Source: Pseudonocardia kujensis (lineage in GTDB: Bacteria; Actinomycetota; Actinomycetes; Mycobacteriales; Pseudonocardiaceae). Taken from it: a DNA stretch of 64,000 nt. Below, piece by piece: positions 7,798 to 16,421 of this stretch (within the stretch, counting starts at the first letter, position 1; each line of letters begins with the position of its first letter). A program made the translations under genes and the position numbers. Under the pieces are notes generated by a model, which searched no databases, was not told the DNA's origin, and worked only from the letters and a program-made list of their open reading frames with translations. The stretch is from assembly GCF_021283305.1 (NCBI RefSeq), contig NZ_JAJSOK010000003.1, positions 1-64,000 on the forward strand, written 5' to 3'.

Positions 7798-9240
7798 TCA
7801 GGCGATGTGATTGACGTATTTGTGGTGGAGATAACTGTCGAGGCCCTCCGAGCCGCCCTCATATCCGTGGCCACTGTCTTTGAGGCCGCCGAAGGGGGCT
7901 TCGATGCTGGACACGGAGAAGGAGTTGACTCCGATGCCTCCGGCCCGCAGCTCCTCGCTCATCACCTGTGCGTTTGCAGCGGACCGGGTGAATACGTAGG
8001 CCGCGAGTCCGACGTCGAGCCGGTGGCTTTGCTCAAGAGCGTCGTCGATTTCGCCAAAGCGGTTGACCATAGCGATTGGTCCGAAGGGCTCTTCGTTCAT
8101 TGCGCGGGCCGAGGTGGGTGTGTCAGCGAGCACAGTGGGTTGAAAGAAGTTTCCGGTTTCGCCGATACGATGACCGCCGGTAACCAGTTTCGCTCCTTGC
8201 GACACGGCATCGTCGACGAGCTCTCCGATAGCTTGCAGGCGGCGGCGGTTGGCCAGCGGACCCATCTGTACGTTGGCGGCGAGACCATCAGCGACCGTGA
8301 TGTCACTCAACGCGAGGGCGAATCGTGACACGAACTCGTCGAAGATCGACTCGTGAACAATGAAGCGGGTTGGCGAGGTGCATACCTGGCCGGCATTGCG
8401 TGTCTTTCCGGCCACACAGGCGGCGACGGTTTTGTCGATGTCGACGTCGGAGAAGATTACCGCCGGCGCGTGTCCGCCGAGCTCCATTGTGCTGGGTTTG
8501 GCGTTTTCCGCGGCGAGCTTGGACAGTTCCCTACCGACCGCAGTCGATCCTGTGAAGCTGACTTTGCGGATCGTTCTCGATGCAATGAGGTGCTCGGATA
8601 TCTCCGCGGGAACGCCTGTGACGATGTTGAGTGCACCGGCGGGAAGTCCTGCGTCGTGCAGTGTCTGTGCAACTGCTGCGGTGGCGCTCGGTGTCTCTTC
8701 TGCCGGCTTCGCAATGACGGTGCATCCTGCAGCCAGCGCAGCTGCAATCTTGCGCACCGGCAGAAGCATGGGGAAGTTCCATGGTGCGAGTGCGAGGACG
8801 GGGCCCAGTGGCTGGTTGATGACAATCTGCCGTTGGCCGGGTAGCCGAGCAGGCAAGGTGCGGCCATGTGATCGAATTGCTTCACCTGCGAACCATTCGA
8901 AGGTCTCCGCGCTGAGCGCGACCTCGAGTGCCGCCTCCGACAGCGGTTTGCCTTGCTCAATGGTCATTGCGCGTGCAATTGCGTCCGACCGTTCGCGAAG
9001 CATGGCTGCGGCCTTTGTCAGCACGCCGGCACGCGCGATAGCCGGCGTGCGACCCCACCCGGTAAATGCGTCCCCTGCTGCAGTCAGAGCGTCGTCGAGA
9101 TCGCTGGCGCTCGCTCGTGCGACTGGTCCGAGGGAATCTTCAGTGGCGGGATTGACTAGATCGCCAACCGTGCCGGCTCCACCCTCGCGCCATTCCCCGC
9201 CGATGAAAAGTCGCGAGGTGGGGTGGTCGTATGTGCTCAT
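7798..9240 (-). CDS. NAD(P)-dependent aldehyde dehydrogenase, SSADH-like
   Basis: This is a full-length 480-residue aldehyde dehydrogenase. It has PWNFPMLLPVRKIAAALAAG, FTGSTAVGREL (NAD site), general base in MELGGHAPAVIF, catalytic cysteine in NAGQVCTSPTRF, and EEPFGPIA near the C-terminus. It most resembles the succinate-semialdehyde dehydrogenase class, oxidising an aldehyde to an acid in the cytoplasm. GAGAGG lies 9 nt before the ATG. Codon use is visibly richer in A and T than the flanking operons, as for its neighbours to 11930, which suggests horizontal acquisition. A TATATAT-containing motif at 9337-9350 may be its promoter element. Confidence 0.9.
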   Translation of the reverse strand: MSTYDHPTSRLFIGGEWREGGAGTVGDLVNPATEDSLGPVARASASDLDDALTAAGDAFTGWGRTPAIARAGVLTKAAAMLRERSDAIARAMTIEQGKPLSEAALEVALSAETFEWFAGEAIRSHGRTLPARLPGQRQIVINQPLGPVLALAPWNFPMLLPVRKIAAALAAGCTVIAKPAEETPSATAAVAQTLHDAGLPAGALNIVTGVPAEISEHLIASRTIRKVSFTGSTAVGRELSKLAAENAKPSTMELGGHAPAVIFSDVDIDKTVAACVAGKTRNAGQVCTSPTRFIVHESIFDEFVSRFALALSDITVADGLAANVQMGPLANRRRLQAIGELVDDAVSQGAKLVTGGHRIGETGNFFQPTVLADTPTSARAMNEEPFGPIAMVNRFGEIDDALEQSHRLDVGLAAYVFTRSAANAQVMSEELRAGGIGVNSFSVSSIEAPFGGLKDSGHGYEGGSEGLDSYLHHKYVNHIA

Positions 9241-9611
9241 GCGTGAAAACCTCTCTGATTGTCACCGACACAGTCGAGGGCCACGATATTTGGGGCACGC
9301 GTTTACTGTCTCGCCGGAACACCGAAACAGACGGCGTCCATATATACGAAAGGAGGAATCCCAAAACTGACGACTCGGAGCGGGACCTTTTGTCCCTCGA
9401 CGGTCGAGTGCGTACAGAATTGTGGGCAGTACGGAGGCGAAGAGAGAGAGCACAAACGAAGATTGCATCGCTTTGTTCTCTCGAGCACAGGAGTGGTGCT
9501 CTCTTCCTTCTCCGCTATAGGCATTGATGATGTCGCCAGCATTTCCCGAGTGCGCTTGCGGTCACGCAGTGAATGTCGAGCGATTGCAAGCGCGAGGTCG
9601 CCGACACGAAG
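9241..9611. other. Intergenic leader of aldehyde dehydrogenase gene
   Basis: No gene is seen in these 371 bp. The region is A+T-rich for this window and presumably holds the minus-strand promoter of the aldehyde dehydrogenase, including the TCCATATATACGAA element. An AAGGAGG on the plus strand at about 9350 has no start codon near it. Confidence 0.5.
9337..9350 (-). promoter_or_regulatory. TATATA promoter/operator element, divergent copy
   Basis: TCCATATATACGAA matches 12 of 14 positions of the palindrome-like TCCATATATACGGA found before the LuxR gene (19071) and the CaiB gene (21010). Here the adjoining CGGAY-N4-GTCCG part is absent. It lies about 97 bp upstream of the aldehyde dehydrogenase ATG. 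Confidence 0.4.
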
Positions 9612-10391
9612 CTACCGACTGGAGAATCCGCCGTCCACAGCGAGCGCTACTCCGGTGAAGTAGGCAGCCTCATCAGAGGCCAGGAAGAGCGCGGCGTTGG
9701 CAACGTCGCGCGCCTCGGCGACTCGTCCGAGTGGGATCGAGGTGGTCGCGAGCTTCGTCTGAAGCTCGGCGAGCTCATCCGCGCTGACATCTCTGCCGCG
9801 GGCCAGGAATCCGGGGAGCATCGGCGTATTGACCGGCCCGGGGCACAGCGCATTGACTCGAATGTTGTCGGGGCCGAGCACGAGCGCGAGGGACTTGCAC
9901 AGTCCGACGACGCCGAATTTCGCCGCCGAGTAGGTGGGGCTGAACTGCGAGCCGACCAAACCAGAAACCGACGAGGTGTACAGAATCGCGCCACCGCCAC
10001 TGCGTCGGAGGTGCGGTATGGCTGCGCTCGAGGCAACAACTGCGGAGTCCAGGTTCAGCGTGATGGAGCGTTGGTAGGCAGTGATGTCGAGGTCCTCGAC
10101 CCCGCCCGGTCCTGGTTCGCCGACGTGGCTCCACAAGATGTCGATCCCGCCCATAAGCTCTGCGCTCGCGGCAATCGATGCCTTGTTCTGGTCGGCAGAG
10201 GTCAGATCGACAGAGACGCTATAGCCGACTCCGCCTGCCTCACCAATTTCTTCTGCGACCGAATCGGCCTTGCGCTTGTCATAGTCAACGACGCACACTG
10301 CGGCGCCCTCTGCGGCGAAACGGAGCGCGCTTTCTCGGCCAATACCAGACCCTGCCGCGCTAATGATAGCCCTCTTGCCCTGCAGTCTCAC
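9612..10391 (-). CDS. Short-chain dehydrogenase/reductase
   Basis: This 259-residue classical SDR has the nucleotide site SAAGSGIGRESALRFAAEG, catalytic Ser in YTSSVSG, and YSAAKFG (Tyr-x3-Lys). It ends FTGVALAVDGGFSSR. VDYD after beta-strand 2 suggests NAD(H). It would interconvert an alcohol and a ketone or aldehyde. It belongs to the A+T-richer island and is separated from the aldehyde dehydrogenase by 371 bp, so it has its own promoter. Two direct repeats at 10411-10441 lie just upstream. Confidence 0.88.
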   Translation of the reverse strand: MRLQGKRAIISAAGSGIGRESALRFAAEGAAVCVVDYDKRKADSVAEEIGEAGGVGYSVSVDLTSADQNKASIAASAELMGGIDILWSHVGEPGPGGVEDLDITAYQRSITLNLDSAVVASSAAIPHLRRSGGGAILYTSSVSGLVGSQFSPTYSAAKFGVVGLCKSLALVLGPDNIRVNALCPGPVNTPMLPGFLARGRDVSADELAELQTKLATTSIPLGRVAEARDVANAALFLASDEAAYFTGVALAVDGGFSSR

Positions 10392-10823
10392 CCTGGTCCC
10401 ATCGTATATCTGAACATACTGTCAGCAATAGTGAACGTACTCGGTACTAAGTGTTTTCGAGGATCACAACAACCAGTTTGTTGCGTTATGAGGGTGTCAG
10501 GTTGGTGACGGTGGCTTCGACCGGGCACGATGATGTCGAGCCGCCGGCACCCGGAGGACCCGGGAGCGGCACCTGCCAAGCCGCCTCCCCTTCGTGTCGC
10601 GTGATCTTCCGAAGTCCGGAGACTGCGGCGCCGACGGGAACACGGGGTCATGTGTTCTCGAACTTTTCAACGTCGGAATCCCTTGGCGCGGAACCGGGCT
10701 ACAGCTACGTTGGGTAGTTTTGGCACACGATCATTTTTCCGGGAAAGCGTGATTGCCACCCCCAGCGCTGCGGCCGATCGTGGTCGCGGCCGGAGGCGGT
10801 CACGGCGTGCTCCCGCTGTGCAT
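10392..10823. other. Intergenic region with direct-repeat operator candidate
   Basis: No gene is recognised in 432 bp. TGAACATACT (10411-10420) and TGAACGTACT (10432-10441) are direct repeats whose starts are 21 bp apart, two helical turns, 20-50 bp upstream of the SDR start. This is the arrangement expected for a dimeric repressor or activator. The rest, to the quinone oxidoreductase stop at 10824, has no recognisable content. Confidence 0.45.
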
Positions 10824-11930
10824 TCAGGGCTCGACCACGCAGCCGCCGGTCACATGGCCGGCCAGTCGAGCGAGACCAGCGTCCCGAATGCCGGACAGGG
10901 GGTAGCGATGGGATACGAAGGGTGTAACCAGGCCCTGTTCGACCCAGTCCAAGATGGCGGCGATGCGTGGGGGGCGGATCGAAGGGTCGCGGAAGGTATG
11001 GATCACCATCGGCGACCCCATTACATACAGACCTTTCATCTGGATGATGTTCGTCGGAAGCAGATTGGCTCCGTCCGAGCCTCCGCGGCCGCCTCCCTGA
11101 GCGACAGTCGTGTTGGCAGCCCAACCCACGATGACCAGCCGTCCGCCGTAGGAGAGCGACCGCATGCCCTCGAGCCCGACGGGTCCGCCCACGGTGTCGA
11201 TGACGACGTCTGCGCCATTCCCGCCAGTGAACTCCTTGACCTGATCGCGGAAGCGACCCGGCGTTGGTCCGGTCGTGTGGATGGTCGCGTCGGCACCCCA
11301 GTCGCGCAGCGTTCCGAGCTTCTCCTCGGAACGGCCGGTCACGATGACCTTCGCGCCGAGAATCTTCGCTGTCTGGACCGTTGCCATGCCGGCGGCACCG
11401 GACGCGCCGGTGATGAGGACGACCTCGCCCGCTTGAAGTCGGGCTCGGTTGACCAGTGCATAATAGGCGGTTTCGTAGTTGACGAACAGGTTCGCACCCT
11501 GCTCGTAGGAGAACTTGTCGGGGATCTTGTGGAGTGCGCTGGCAGGAGCGATCGCATAGGTCGCCCAGCCGCCGTGGGCCTGGTAAGCGCCGGTACTTCG
11601 TGGGCCGGCATGTGTGAAGTCGTTGACCACGCGATCACCGATTTCGAACTCCGCCGCGGCGGCACTACCCACAGCGACGACGTCGCCGCTGTACTCCATT
11701 CCGGGTGTGAAGGGTGTACGGGGCTTGTGCTGGTATTGGCCGCTGAGCATCAGCAGATCTGCGAATGCGACGCTGCTGGCTTGGACACGGACGAGAACCT
11801 CATCAGGTTGGATCTTGTACTCACCAGGGTCATTCACGACCTGGAGGACGTTCTCCAGCGCGTCGCGCTGAGACTCCGCAAACTGAGGCAGGGTGACCCG
11901 GAGTCCAGGAGGGACGGTTATATCTGTCAC
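10824..11930 (-). CDS. Zinc-free quinone oxidoreductase-like MDR
   Basis: The 368-residue protein is a medium-chain dehydrogenase of the NADPH:quinone oxidoreductase type. It lacks the zinc-binding cysteines and has VLVRVQASSVAFADLLMLSG, PFTPGMEYSGDVVAVG and the nucleotide motif ITGASGAAGMATVQTAKILG. Members reduce quinones or alpha,beta-unsaturated carbonyls with NADPH. It is the third gene of the A+T-richer island and reads in the same direction as the SDR and aldehyde dehydrogenase. Confidence 0.87.
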   Translation of the reverse strand: MTDITVPPGLRVTLPQFAESQRDALENVLQVVNDPGEYKIQPDEVLVRVQASSVAFADLLMLSGQYQHKPRTPFTPGMEYSGDVVAVGSAAAAEFEIGDRVVNDFTHAGPRSTGAYQAHGGWATYAIAPASALHKIPDKFSYEQGANLFVNYETAYYALVNRARLQAGEVVLITGASGAAGMATVQTAKILGAKVIVTGRSEEKLGTLRDWGADATIHTTGPTPGRFRDQVKEFTGGNGADVVIDTVGGPVGLEGMRSLSYGGRLVIVGWAANTTVAQGGGRGGSDGANLLPTNIIQMKGLYVMGSPMVIHTFRDPSIRPPRIAAILDWVEQGLVTPFVSHRYPLSGIRDAGLARLAGHVTGGCVVEP

Positions 11931-11982
11931 GCGTGTTTCCTTTCAGCGTGTGCCAAGTGAAATCAGAGATCGATCGCCCGTA

Positions 11983-12066
11983 CTACGGTGCAGATGATCC
12001 CTCGGGGATGTCGATCGCACCGGTGAGCAGGAGCTGCTCGATGGTGTCGGGGTCGAGGCCGAGCCG
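11983..12066 (-). pseudogene. CoA-transferase C-terminal scrap
   Basis: A 27-codon minus-strand stretch, SRLGLDPDTIEQLLLTGAID followed by IPEGSSAP and a stop, resembles the last helix and tail of CaiB-type CoA transferases. It joins repeat copy B about 8 bp further upstream. It marks the other junction of the island. Confidence 0.4.
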
Positions 12067-12073
12067 GCTGCTG

Positions 12074-12378
12074 CGGCCACGCCCCCGTCCTCGTCAGCGC
12101 ATCGACCACACGGGGTCGCGCTTCTCCCGGAAGGCCGCGACGCCCTCCTTGATGTCCTGGGTGCTGAAGGCCAGGGCGAGCCGGGAGCGCAGCGAGTCGA
12201 GCGCCTCCGGCAGGGGGAGGTCCCGGGTCGCGGCGATCGCGTCCTTGCCCAGTCGCATGAGCAGCGGCGACTTCGCGGCGACCTTGCGGGCCCACTCCTG
12301 GACGGTGTCCGCGAAGTCCTCCGGCTCGGCGACGGCGTTGACGAAGCCGAGACGCAGTGCCTCGTCCGCGTCGACCGG
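12074..12378. repeat. Direct repeat copy B (crotonase 3' end)
   Basis: This is the partner of 7070-7417, in the same orientation and about 5.0 kb away. It is part of the intact crotonase 12094-12885. Confidence 0.9.
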
Positions 12379-12885
12379 CTCGCCGAGCATCATGAGTTCA
12401 TTGGCCTTCATCCGGTCCATGGAGCGGTAGATCAGTGCCGAGATCATGAACGGGAAGACCCCGAGGTTGATCTCCGGGCAGCCGAAGCGCACACCGCGCC
12501 GGGCGATGACGAGGTCGCAGGCGAGGGCGAGGCCGAAGGCGCCGGCGAGGACGTCCCCGTTCGCCGCGCAGATGACCGGCTTCCCCAGCTCGCCGATTGC
12601 GCTGTAGAGCCGAGGGAAGCGGTCGAGGCCCGCGTACTTCTCGATCAGCGGCACGTCGGAGGCGAACGCCTTCAGGTCGCCGCCTGCGGAGAAGACCCGA
12701 TCGTGTGAGGACGTCAGCACCACTACCCGAACCCGGTCGTCGTTCCGGGCGTCGGTCAGCCGCGCGAGCAAGGCGTCCAGCAGGGCATCGCTCAATGCGT
12801 TACGGCTGGCGGGCTGGTCGAGGGTCAGGGTCGCGACGCCGTGGTCGTCGAGCAGGTAGCGGACGGCATCGGGTTGGTCGGGCAT
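12094..12885 (-). CDS. Enoyl-CoA hydratase/isomerase family (crotonase)
   Basis: This 263-residue crotonase has an oxyanion-hole motif FSAGGDLKAF and the CPEINLGVFPF loop carrying one acidic residue. The position of the other usual Glu (GGxELA) is glycine (LAGAFGLALACD), so simple hydration with two Glu is unlikely; an isomerase or hydrolase role is possible. GAGAGGTGA lies just before the ATG at 12885. Upstream extensions of the frame to 13800 are antisense-like and not coding. A close paralogue is at 44426-45208, and its 3' third is duplicated at 7091. It follows the CoA transferase at 12915 in a presumed operon. Confidence 0.88.
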   Translation of the reverse strand: MPDQPDAVRYLLDDHGVATLTLDQPASRNALSDALLDALLARLTDARNDDRVRVVVLTSSHDRVFSAGGDLKAFASDVPLIEKYAGLDRFPRLYSAIGELGKPVICAANGDVLAGAFGLALACDLVIARRGVRFGCPEINLGVFPFMISALIYRSMDRMKANELMMLGEPVDADEALRLGFVNAVAEPEDFADTVQEWARKVAAKSPLLMRLGKDAIAATRDLPLPEALDSLRSRLALAFSTQDIKEGVAAFREKRDPVWSMR

Positions 12886-12914
12886 AGTCACCTCTCGTCG
12901 GGGCCGACCGCGTC

Positions 12915-14150
12915 TCAGGCGGTCGCGTCGTGCAGGCCGCGGAGCAGTTCGTCCCGGTGCTCGGGCGCGGCGACCGCCGCTATCCGTTGCCCGCGCTGGG
13001 CCAGTGGGCAGCCACGCAGCATCGCGATACCGTGCTCCGTGACGATCGCGTCGACGTCGGCGCGGGTCGTCGTGACGACCGCCTCCGGAAGTGCGGGCAC
13101 GACAGTGGACCTGCCGCCCGCCGTGGATCTCAGGGCGATCACCGAGAGCGCCCCGGTTCGAGCAGCAGCCCCCGAGAAGTCCGCCTGACCCCCGACGCCA
13201 CCGAGGTAGCGTCCGCCCGAGACCTCCGCACCGACCTGCCCGGCCAGGTCGACGGCCAGCGCCGAGTTGATGGCCACGAGCCTGCCCAGCCGGCCCAACA
13301 CCCGTGGGTTGTGCGTGTAGCTGGCAGGCCTGAAGTCGACGGGGAGCTCGGCGAGCGCGTCGTAGAGCCCGGGAGTCCCGACGGCCGAGCCCGTGACGAT
13401 CCGGCCGGCGTCGATCTCCTTGCGGCGACCGGTCAGGACGCCGCGGCGAACGAGGCGGACGACGGCGTCGGTGATCATCCCGCCGTGGAAGCCCAGGTCC
13501 GCGTGGTCCGTGAGGCCGTCGAGGATGGCCGTGGGCAGGGAACCCACGCCGATCTGGACCGTGTCGCCGTCCTCGACCAGCCCGGCGACGTGCGCGGCGA
13601 TGGCCTGGTCGACCTCGTCGGGAGCGCGCTCCGGTAGGCCCGGTAGCGCCCGGTCCGTCTCGACGTACGCCGTCAGGTCCTCGAGCGCGATGCCCGGGGT
13701 GCCGACCGTGCGCGGCATGCGGGCGTTGATCTCTCCAATGAGGACACGGGTGTGCCGAACCGCATCGCCGGCGTAGTCGGGCCCGAAGCCGAACGAGCAC
13801 AGGCCGTCGTGGCCGGGCGGGGAGAGCTGCACGAGACCGACGTCGGTGGGGAGCGTGCGTTCGGCGAACAGTCGCGGGAGCACGGAGTAGTGCGTCGGCA
13901 CGATGTCCAGACGCCCCTGGGCCGCGACCGACCGCAACTCCCCCATCGCTCCGTAGGAGACGAGATGGACCTCGGGAGGCAGCTCACGCAGACGCCGGTT
14001 CAGACTCAGTCCTGTGAAGGCCCACATCGGCCCGATGTCGCCGGCCTGGTCGATCAGCGCGTCGACGAGTGGGGTGGCCTCCGCTCCCGCCTGGCCCCAC
14101 CAGACGCCGTCACCCTCGCGGACGTGGCGGCGCAGGTCGAGTGGGGTCAT
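12915..14150 (-). CDS. Acetyl-CoA hydrolase/4-hydroxybutyrate CoA-transferase family
   Basis: This family I-type CoA transferase has 411 residues. Motifs include GVWWGQAGAEATPLVDALID, VGLVQLSPPGHDGLCSFGFG, DTVQIGVGSLPTAILDGLTD, GGRYLGGVGGQADFSGAAAR and IVTEHGIAMLRG. It would move CoA from acetyl-CoA or succinyl-CoA to an acid, or hydrolyse it. It starts behind GAAGGACGA. The close paralogue at 62289-63500 has the same motifs and also sits in a crotonase operon. It lies 29 bp upstream of the crotonase and 127 bp downstream of an ACAD, all minus strand. Confidence 0.88.
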   Translation of the reverse strand: MTPLDLRRHVREGDGVWWGQAGAEATPLVDALIDQAGDIGPMWAFTGLSLNRRLRELPPEVHLVSYGAMGELRSVAAQGRLDIVPTHYSVLPRLFAERTLPTDVGLVQLSPPGHDGLCSFGFGPDYAGDAVRHTRVLIGEINARMPRTVGTPGIALEDLTAYVETDRALPGLPERAPDEVDQAIAAHVAGLVEDGDTVQIGVGSLPTAILDGLTDHADLGFHGGMITDAVVRLVRRGVLTGRRKEIDAGRIVTGSAVGTPGLYDALAELPVDFRPASYTHNPRVLGRLGRLVAINSALAVDLAGQVGAEVSGGRYLGGVGGQADFSGAAARTGALSVIALRSTAGGRSTVVPALPEAVVTTTRADVDAIVTEHGIAMLRGCPLAQRGQRIAAVAAPEHRDELLRGLHDATA

Positions 14151-14277
14151 CGGGGTCGTCCTTCGTCTGCGTGGTGCCGGGTGGCCCTGGCTGGCGGCTC
14201 TTCAGCAGGGAGGCCACCCGCCAGGTCGTCCGGGTGGGGCGGCACGGTATGGCGGTCATGCGGACTCCTGTGTTCCG

Positions 14278-15444
14278 CTAGTAGCTGCGGGGCAAGCCCA
14301 GCACGTGCGAGCCCAGGTAGTTGAGCACCATCTCCTGGCTGAGCGGCGCGATCTTCAGCAGCCGCGCCTCACGGAAGTAGCGGGCGACGTTGTACTCCTC
14401 GGAGTACCCCATCCCGCCGTGGGTCTGCAGTGCCCGGTCCGCGGCCTGGAACCCGGCGTCCGCGCACAGGTACTTCGCGGTGTTGGCCTCGCGTCCACAC
14501 GGCTTGCCGTTGTCGTAGAGCCAGGTCGCCTTGCGCAGCATCAGCTCCGCGGCGTCCAGGCGGGCCAAGGAGTCCGCGAGCGGGAACTGCAGGCCCTGGT
14601 TCATCCCGATCGGCCGGCCGAACACCTCGCGCTGGTTGCCGTAGGTCACCGCGCGGTCCAGCGCGACCCGGCCCAGGCCCAGTGCCTCCGCCGCGACCAG
14701 CATCCGCTCCGGGTTGAGCCCGTCGAGGATGTAGGTGAACCCCTTGCCCTCCTCGCCGACCCGGTCCTCCACCGGCACCATCAGGTCGTCGATGAACAAC
14801 TCGTTCGACGTGACCGCGTTGCGCCCCATCTTCGGGATCGGCCGGATGTCGACGTGCGCGCGGTCCAGGTCGGTCAGGAACAGGGTGATGCCGTCGGTCT
14901 TCTTGCTGACCTCGTCCACCTTCTGGGTGCGGGCCAACAGCAGGACCTTCTCCGACTCCATCGCCTTCGAGATCCACACCTTGCGCCCGTTGACCCGGTA
15001 GTGGTCACCCTCGCGCCTGGCGAACGTGGTGATCCGCGTGGTGTCCAGGCCCGCGCCCGGCTCGGTGACCCCGAAGCACACGTGCAACGAGCCGTCCACG
15101 ATCCGGGGCAGCGTGCGCTTCTTCAGCTCCTCCGAGCCGTGCTTGATCACCGGATGCATGCCGAAGATCGACAGGTGGATGGCGCTCGCCGCGTTCATTC
15201 CGCCCCCGGACTTGGCCACCTCCTCGATCAGGATCGACGCCTCGGTGATGCCGAACCCGTGGCCGCCGAACTCCTCCGGCGTCGTGATCCCCAACCAGCC
15301 ACCCGTCGCGAGCGCCTCGTAGAACTCCGTCGGGAACACCTTGTCCCGGTCGTGCTCCATCCAGTACTGGTCGTCGAACTTCGACGCCAGGTCCCGGACC
15401 GCATCCCGAATGATCTCCTGGTCCTCGGACAACTCGAAGTCCAC
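14278..15444 (-). CDS. Acyl-CoA dehydrogenase
   Basis: This 388-residue FAD-dependent ACAD has an N-terminal helical domain from MDFELSEDQEIIRDAVRDLA, FGVTEPGAGLDT and KVWISKAM in the middle, and a C-terminal domain with REVFGRPIG and THGGMGYSEEYNVARYFREA. The usual EGTxEIQ motif with the catalytic Glu is replaced by IAPLSQEMVLNYL, the tail type also seen in the remnant at 2818. The catalytic base must therefore lie elsewhere. The start is GTG at 15444 behind AAGGAGA. The SDR at 15491 lies 46 bp upstream, so the two are probably one operon. Electrons would pass to ETF. Confidence 0.9.
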   Translation of the reverse strand: MDFELSEDQEIIRDAVRDLASKFDDQYWMEHDRDKVFPTEFYEALATGGWLGITTPEEFGGHGFGITEASILIEEVAKSGGGMNAASAIHLSIFGMHPVIKHGSEELKKRTLPRIVDGSLHVCFGVTEPGAGLDTTRITTFARREGDHYRVNGRKVWISKAMESEKVLLLARTQKVDEVSKKTDGITLFLTDLDRAHVDIRPIPKMGRNAVTSNELFIDDLMVPVEDRVGEEGKGFTYILDGLNPERMLVAAEALGLGRVALDRAVTYGNQREVFGRPIGMNQGLQFPLADSLARLDAAELMLRKATWLYDNGKPCGREANTAKYLCADAGFQAADRALQTHGGMGYSEEYNVARYFREARLLKIAPLSQEMVLNYLGSHVLGLPRSY

Positions 15445-15490
15445 GACTCTCCTTCACGCACTGCTGACGACGAGGGCTGGGGCCCCGTGG

Positions 15491-16315
15491 TTACTTGATG
15501 AGGAAGCCGGCATCCACCGGCAGCGCGACGCCCGTGACGTATCGGGACTCGTCGGACGCCAGCCACGCCACCGCAGCGCTGATGTCACGGGGCGCGACGA
15601 CCGGGACCGGCATGTGATTCGCGAGAACGCCCGCGGCGTCGGGGTCCTTCTCCAACCACTCGGCGACGACCTCGTTGTTGACCATCGGGCTGTCGACTCC
15701 GGTGGGGTTCACGGTGTTGACCCGGATGTTCTTCGGCGCGAGCCAGTAGGCCCAGGTACGCATCAGACCGGTGACGCCGTGCTTCGAGGCGGTGTAGCCG
15801 TCCTGCGCGCCGGAGCCGTTGCCACCGCGCCCGGAGAGCGCCTGCGTCGAGCCGGTCAGGATGATCGAGCCGCCCTCGCCCTGCTCGATCAGGCGGTCGA
15901 CGACGGAGTGCACGGTGTTGTAGACGCCGGTGAGGTTGACGGCGACCGTGTCAAGGAAGGTCTGCAGGTCGTCGCTCTCGCGCACGGACATCGGCGCGAT
16001 GCCGGCGTTGGCCACCACGATGTCGATCCGGCCGAGCTCGCCGATGCCCTCGGCGACGGCCTGGTTCAGCGCCGCGGCGTCCCGCACGTCCGCCTGCCGG
16101 GCGACGATCCGCCGGTCGAGCTTCTCGACCTCGGCCACGGTCTCGTCGAGGTCCTCGGGCGTGGACATGCGGTAGAGCACCGTGTCGATCTGGCCACAGA
16201 TGTCGACGGCGATGATGTCGGCGCCGTCCTCAGCCAGGCGCAGGGCGTGGGACCGTCCTTGGCCGCGGGCGGCGCCCGTCACCAGGGCTACCTTGCCGGT
16301 CAGTGGACCGCTCAT
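15491..16315 (-). CDS. Mycofactocin-type short-chain dehydrogenase
   Basis: The 274-residue SDR begins GKVALVTGAARGQGRSHALR, followed by IIAVDICGQID and an insertion before the active site. These are marks of the mycofactocin-coupled SDR subfamily, which holds NAD non-exchangeably. Catalytic residues are in ILTGSTQ and GYTASKHG. It ends YVTGVALPVDAGFLIK. AAAGGAG lies 8 nt before the ATG. It probably oxidises a secondary alcohol and is the first gene of the block that includes the ACAD. Confidence 0.88.
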   Translation of the reverse strand: MSGPLTGKVALVTGAARGQGRSHALRLAEDGADIIAVDICGQIDTVLYRMSTPEDLDETVAEVEKLDRRIVARQADVRDAAALNQAVAEGIGELGRIDIVVANAGIAPMSVRESDDLQTFLDTVAVNLTGVYNTVHSVVDRLIEQGEGGSIILTGSTQALSGRGGNGSGAQDGYTASKHGVTGLMRTWAYWLAPKNIRVNTVNPTGVDSPMVNNEVVAEWLEKDPDAAGVLANHMPVPVVAPRDISAAVAWLASDESRYVTGVALPVDAGFLIK

Positions 16316-16421
16316 GGAACTACTCCTTTCGGCGGGATCGTCGCCGCGATCGTGAAGCGGGCGAGCTGAGGCACGCCCTCATGGTCGGCATCCCCCACCA
16401 GCCGCAGAACTGGCACTTACG

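Noticed and set aside
9231..9527. Small plus-strand gene with AAGGAGG at about 9350
   Set aside because: No start codon follows the site at a suitable distance, and the frame overlaps the aldehyde dehydrogenase start without any recognisable protein.
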